NCBI GenBank assembly: GCA_022759285.1
Contig: JAEMPM010000115.1
Coordinates: 6,737 to 14,778, forward strand
Source: Thermocrinis sp.
Lineage (GTDB): Bacteria > Aquificota > Aquificia > Aquificales > Aquificaceae
Direction: 5' to 3'
Length of the DNA stretch: 8,042 nt
This document shows, piece after piece, positions 6,145 through 8,042 of the stretch. The notes under the pieces were generated by a model, which was not told the origin of the DNA, did no database searches, and saw only the letters and a list, made by a program, of their open reading frames with translations. Position 1 is the first letter of the stretch. Every line of letters starts with the position of its first letter. Made by a program: the position numbers and the translations under genes.

Positions 6145-6377
6145 AAGAGGTTGAACTGGTCCTTGAAAAAATCAGACCAGCCCTTAAGGGACATCACGGA
6201 AACCTGAAGGTTGTAGATATCAAAGAGGGTGAGGTGTATTTACAGTTTGAGGGTGGATGCACCGACTGTCCGATAGTGGACGTTAGCGTAAAGGAAGTGG
6301 TAGGTATTGCCCTCAAGGGTAATTTAGATTGGGTAAAGAAAGTGGAAATTTCCGTTCCTAAGCACAATCTTTTATGA
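6126..6377 (+). CDS. NifU C-terminal-domain (Nfu-type) Fe-S protein
   Basis: 83 residues, one stand-alone Nfu domain. The N-terminal helix (EVELVLEKIRPALKGHHG) and strand NLKVVDI lead to the motif GGCTDCPI with Cys45 and Cys48, the pair that binds a [4Fe-4S] cluster between two subunits in Nfu carriers. Family members usually follow with CPxSxxT and a helix starting TLK; here the residues are CPIVDVSVKEVV, a variant end to the motif. It probably accepts clusters made on IscU, from the first gene of the run, and delivers them to targets. GGAGG at 6114-6118 lies 7 nt before the ATG. The gene overlaps the DUF1858-like gene by 19 nt and aroE by 4 nt. The call is firm at domain level; the specific client proteins are unknown. 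Confidence 0.88.
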   Translation: MEREKLKEVELVLEKIRPALKGHHGNLKVVDIKEGEVYLQFEGGCTDCPIVDVSVKEVVGIALKGNLDWVKKVEISVPKHNLL

Positions 6378-7192
6378 AAATCTCCGGAAAGACCACTCTT
6401 TACGGCGTTGTCGGATATCCTATAAGCCACTCCCTTTCCCCTATCTTTCAAAACAGAGTCTTTGAGCATCTAGGCTTAAACGCGGTGTATGTTCCCTTTG
6501 AGGTAAAACCCGAGGATCTAAAAACTGCCCTCGAAGGGCTAAGGGCACTGGGGATAAAAGGTGTGAATGTTACTATCCCACACAAAGAGAAGGTTCTTGA
6601 ACTCGTTGATTACGCAGACGAGCATGCTAAAAGTATTGGAGCAGTAAACACGGTCAAGTTTGGAGAAAGAATAGAAGGCTACAACACTGATTGGATGGGT
6701 TTTTTAAAAAGCCTTAAAGAAATTCTCCCAGAGCTAAAGGATAAAAAGGTTTTAGTTTTGGGGGCTGGTGGTTCTGCCCGAGCGGTGCTTTATGCCCTAA
6801 AGCAAGAGGGAGCGCAGGTCTTTTTGTGGAACAGAACAAAGGAGAAGGCTAAATTGCTTTCCCAAAGCTTTGGGGTGGATGTGGTGGAATCACCAGAAGA
6901 GGTTGTGCCAAATGCAGACCTAATAGTAAATACCACTTCGGTGGGCTTAACGGAAGACTATATGCTCTTTGATTACTCCCTTATAAGAGAGGGGCAAGTG
7001 GTCTTTGAACTGCTCTACAACAGACAAACCCTTCTAAAGGAATGGGCGGAAAAAAGGCGAGCTATATACTCAGATGGTTTGAAAATGCTTGTATATCAAG
7101 GTCTGGAGAGCTTTAAGTTATGGACTGGTTGTGAGCCAAGCCCAAAGGTTGCCCTTCAAGCCCTTTTTGAGCATCTAAAACTAACTCTTTGA
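6374..7192 (+). CDS. aroE: Shikimate dehydrogenase (NADP+)
   Basis: 272 residues, normal length. It reduces 3-dehydroshikimate to shikimate in aromatic amino-acid synthesis. Substrate-binding and catalytic features are in place: SHSLSP (18-23), NVTIPHK (65-71) with catalytic Lys71, GAVNT (89-93), and YNTDW (103-107) with Asp106. The NADP-binding Rossmann loop is GAGGSARA (130-137), with NRT (153-155) after the second strand as in NADP-specific members. VNTTSVG and the late YQGLESF block with Gln242 also match. The order and wording are very like Aquifex aeolicus AroE. Its ATG overlaps the nfu stop (ATGA) and has no Shine-Dalgarno, so it appears to depend on translational coupling. Its last 80 nt are antisense to the 3' end of hemH. 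It has no obvious functional tie to sulfur transfer and may simply share the transcript. Confidence 0.96.
   Translation: MKISGKTTLYGVVGYPISHSLSPIFQNRVFEHLGLNAVYVPFEVKPEDLKTALEGLRALGIKGVNVTIPHKEKVLELVDYADEHAKSIGAVNTVKFGERIEGYNTDWMGFLKSLKEILPELKDKKVLVLGAGGSARAVLYALKQEGAQVFLWNRTKEKAKLLSQSFGVDVVESPEEVVPNADLIVNTTSVGLTEDYMLFDYSLIREGQVVFELLYNRQTLLKEWAEKRRAIYSDGLKMLVYQGLESFKLWTGCEPSPKVALQALFEHLKLTL
7113..7192. other. 80-bp convergent overlap of aroE and hemH
   Basis: The last 26 codons plus stop of aroE and the last codons of hemH share these bases on opposite strands. Both frames are intact. The hemH part encodes a tail of about 19 residues beyond the usual family end near LLKELV. There is no room for a terminator between the genes, so converging transcripts must overlap. 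Confidence 0.85.
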
Positions 7193-8042
7193 GAAGGGTT
7201 ATGTAGGTGGGATGATCCTGCAAGGTGGGGATCCTCACATACTCTTCCACCCCTAACTCTTTGGCAAGGTTACCATACTGATGGTCAAGTTCGTAAAGGG
7301 TTTCCGAGTGCTCGCAGGTAAAGGAAACAGGCACCACAACGATCCTTTTATGACCGGCTTTTACTACCTCCTCTAAAAGCCTTTGTGTCTCTGGCTCCAA
7401 CCACTTGACAGGTCCAACCTTACTCTGATAACCCAAGGCGTACTTAACTCCGGGAAAATGTTCCATTATTAGCCTTACCGTTTCTTCCGTTTGATCCTTG
7501 TAGGGATCTCCCCTCTCTATGACTTTTACTGGCAGACTGTGGGCACTGAAAAGGAAAAAGTATTTTTCGGGTTCTTTTACCCTCTCTTTGATCCTCTCCA
7601 CCATTGCTCTTATGTAAAGAGGATGATTGTGATAGGAGTGGATTTTTACGACGGGGAAATTCAAGCCAAGCCTTTTATAGACCTTTTCAAATTCGTTAAA
7701 GGAAGAGCCGGTGGTGGTTTTGCTGTATTGGGGATACATAGGAAGAAGCACAAAGGCCTTTGCTCCTTCTTCTATAGATTCCTTTACTGCAGTTTCTATA
7801 AAGGGTTTCCAATATCTCATGGCAGGCTTTACAATGAAATTCTCAGGCAGAATTTTTTGCAGGGCTTTTGCTTGAGCTTCTGTTTGTTCCCGCTGAGGAG
7901 ATTTTCCTCCCATCAACTCGTAATAATGCCTCGTCTTTTTTGCCCTAAAGAAGGATATAAAAAAGGCTACAGGTTTTTGGATGGGTCTTGGTATTTCTAT
8001 GATGTCGTGGTCCGAAAATAGATTGTATAAGAAGGGTCTGAT
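7113..8042 (-). CDS. hemH: Ferrochelatase (5' end outside window)
   Basis: 309 residues are visible on the minus strand and the frame is open at the right edge. The first visible residues, IRPFLYNLFSDHDII, are the conserved region near the N-terminus, so only about 15-20 codons are missing. It inserts Fe2+ into a porphyrin, the last or next-to-last step of heme synthesis. YYELMGGKSPQ is the usual early block. LFSAHSLP carries the catalytic His and is followed by ERGDPYKDQ; then come YQSKVGPVKWLEP and SFTCEHSETLYELD with the acidic metal-site Glu. Spacing fits a bacterial, single-domain enzyme, and no C-terminal Fe-S cysteine cluster is seen. A TTG/ATG at 7911-7916 is internal, because family residues continue upstream. 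The C-terminus ends in an atypical tail (DAQKGLEGQPLGLAHNQSIT) antisense to aroE. Whether the substrate is protoporphyrin or coproporphyrin cannot be told from this. Confidence 0.95.
   Translation of the reverse strand: MRPFLYNLFSDHDIIEIPRPIQKPVAFFISFFRAKKTRHYYELMGGKSPQREQTEAQAKALQKILPENFIVKPAMRYWKPFIETAVKESIEEGAKAFVLLPMYPQYSKTTTGSSFNEFEKVYKRLGLNFPVVKIHSYHNHPLYIRAMVERIKERVKEPEKYFFLFSAHSLPVKVIERGDPYKDQTEETVRLIMEHFPGVKYALGYQSKVGPVKWLEPETQRLLEEVVKAGHKRIVVVPVSFTCEHSETLYELDHQYGNLAKELGVEEYVRIPTLQDHPTYITLLKELVLDAQKGLEGQPLGLAHNQSIT

Noticed and set aside
6194..6469. Minus-strand open frame across nfu and aroE
   Set aside because: It is a shadow of two well-supported plus-strand genes and shows no recognisable motif.
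7911..7916. TTG/ATG as the start of hemH
   Set aside because: The frame stays open to the window edge, and the 42 upstream codons encode conserved ferrochelatase residues such as PFLYNLFSD.
7491..8021. Long open frame on the plus strand opposite hemH (176 codons)
   Set aside because: It is antisense to a clear ferrochelatase frame, its translation is rich in Phe, Cys and Tyr with no family pattern, and it has no convincing ribosome binding site.

Overview
The window looks like chromosomal DNA from a thermophilic member of the Aquificales (Hydrogenobacter/Thermocrinis/Aquifex type). The main evidence is a leucyl-tRNA synthetase gene that stops before the KMSKS region, the alpha half of the two-piece LeuRS known from Aquifex. 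The IscU and AroE proteins also read very close to the Aquifex aeolicus versions as I remember them. Arg codons AGG/AGA and Ile ATA are frequent, intergenic DNA is almost absent, and most genes overlap. The genus assignment is inference; no rRNA is present.

Region by region. Positions 1-1236 (+) hold the 3' part of a PelA-type exopolysaccharide deacetylase whose start lies outside the window. It overlaps by 32 nt a membrane-anchored TPR protein (1205-2242) that I read as PelB/PelE-like. Positions 2272-4080 encode LeuRS alpha, apparently from its own promoter and possibly as a leaderless message. A 67-nt gap (4081-4147) carries a palindrome, a sigma70-like promoter and a very strong ribosome binding site. 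It precedes a compact six-gene run: iscU, a ThiI/MnmA-like PP-loop protein, a TusA-like sulfur carrier, a cysteine-free DUF1858-like protein, a NifU C-terminal-type (Nfu) protein and aroE. Every junction in this run overlaps (4, 14, 4, 19 and 4 nt). On the opposite strand hemH (ferrochelatase) enters from the right edge, and its 3' end overlaps the 3' end of aroE by 80 nt.

How the genes fit together. The iscU-to-nfu block combines an Fe-S assembly scaffold, an Fe-S carrier-type protein, a persulfide carrier and a nucleotide-activating thiolase candidate. It looks like one sulfur-trafficking unit feeding both Fe-S clusters and RNA (or small-molecule) thiolation. aroE is probably a housekeeping passenger. 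The Pel-like pair belongs to a separate biofilm polysaccharide locus that extends to the left of the window.

The best candidates for something under-described are the PP-loop/TusA/DUF1858/Nfu cassette and the PelB-like protein without an outer-membrane barrel. No RNA genes, CRISPR arrays, insertion sequences or clear intrinsic terminators were seen, and no stretch over 300 bases lacks a gene.
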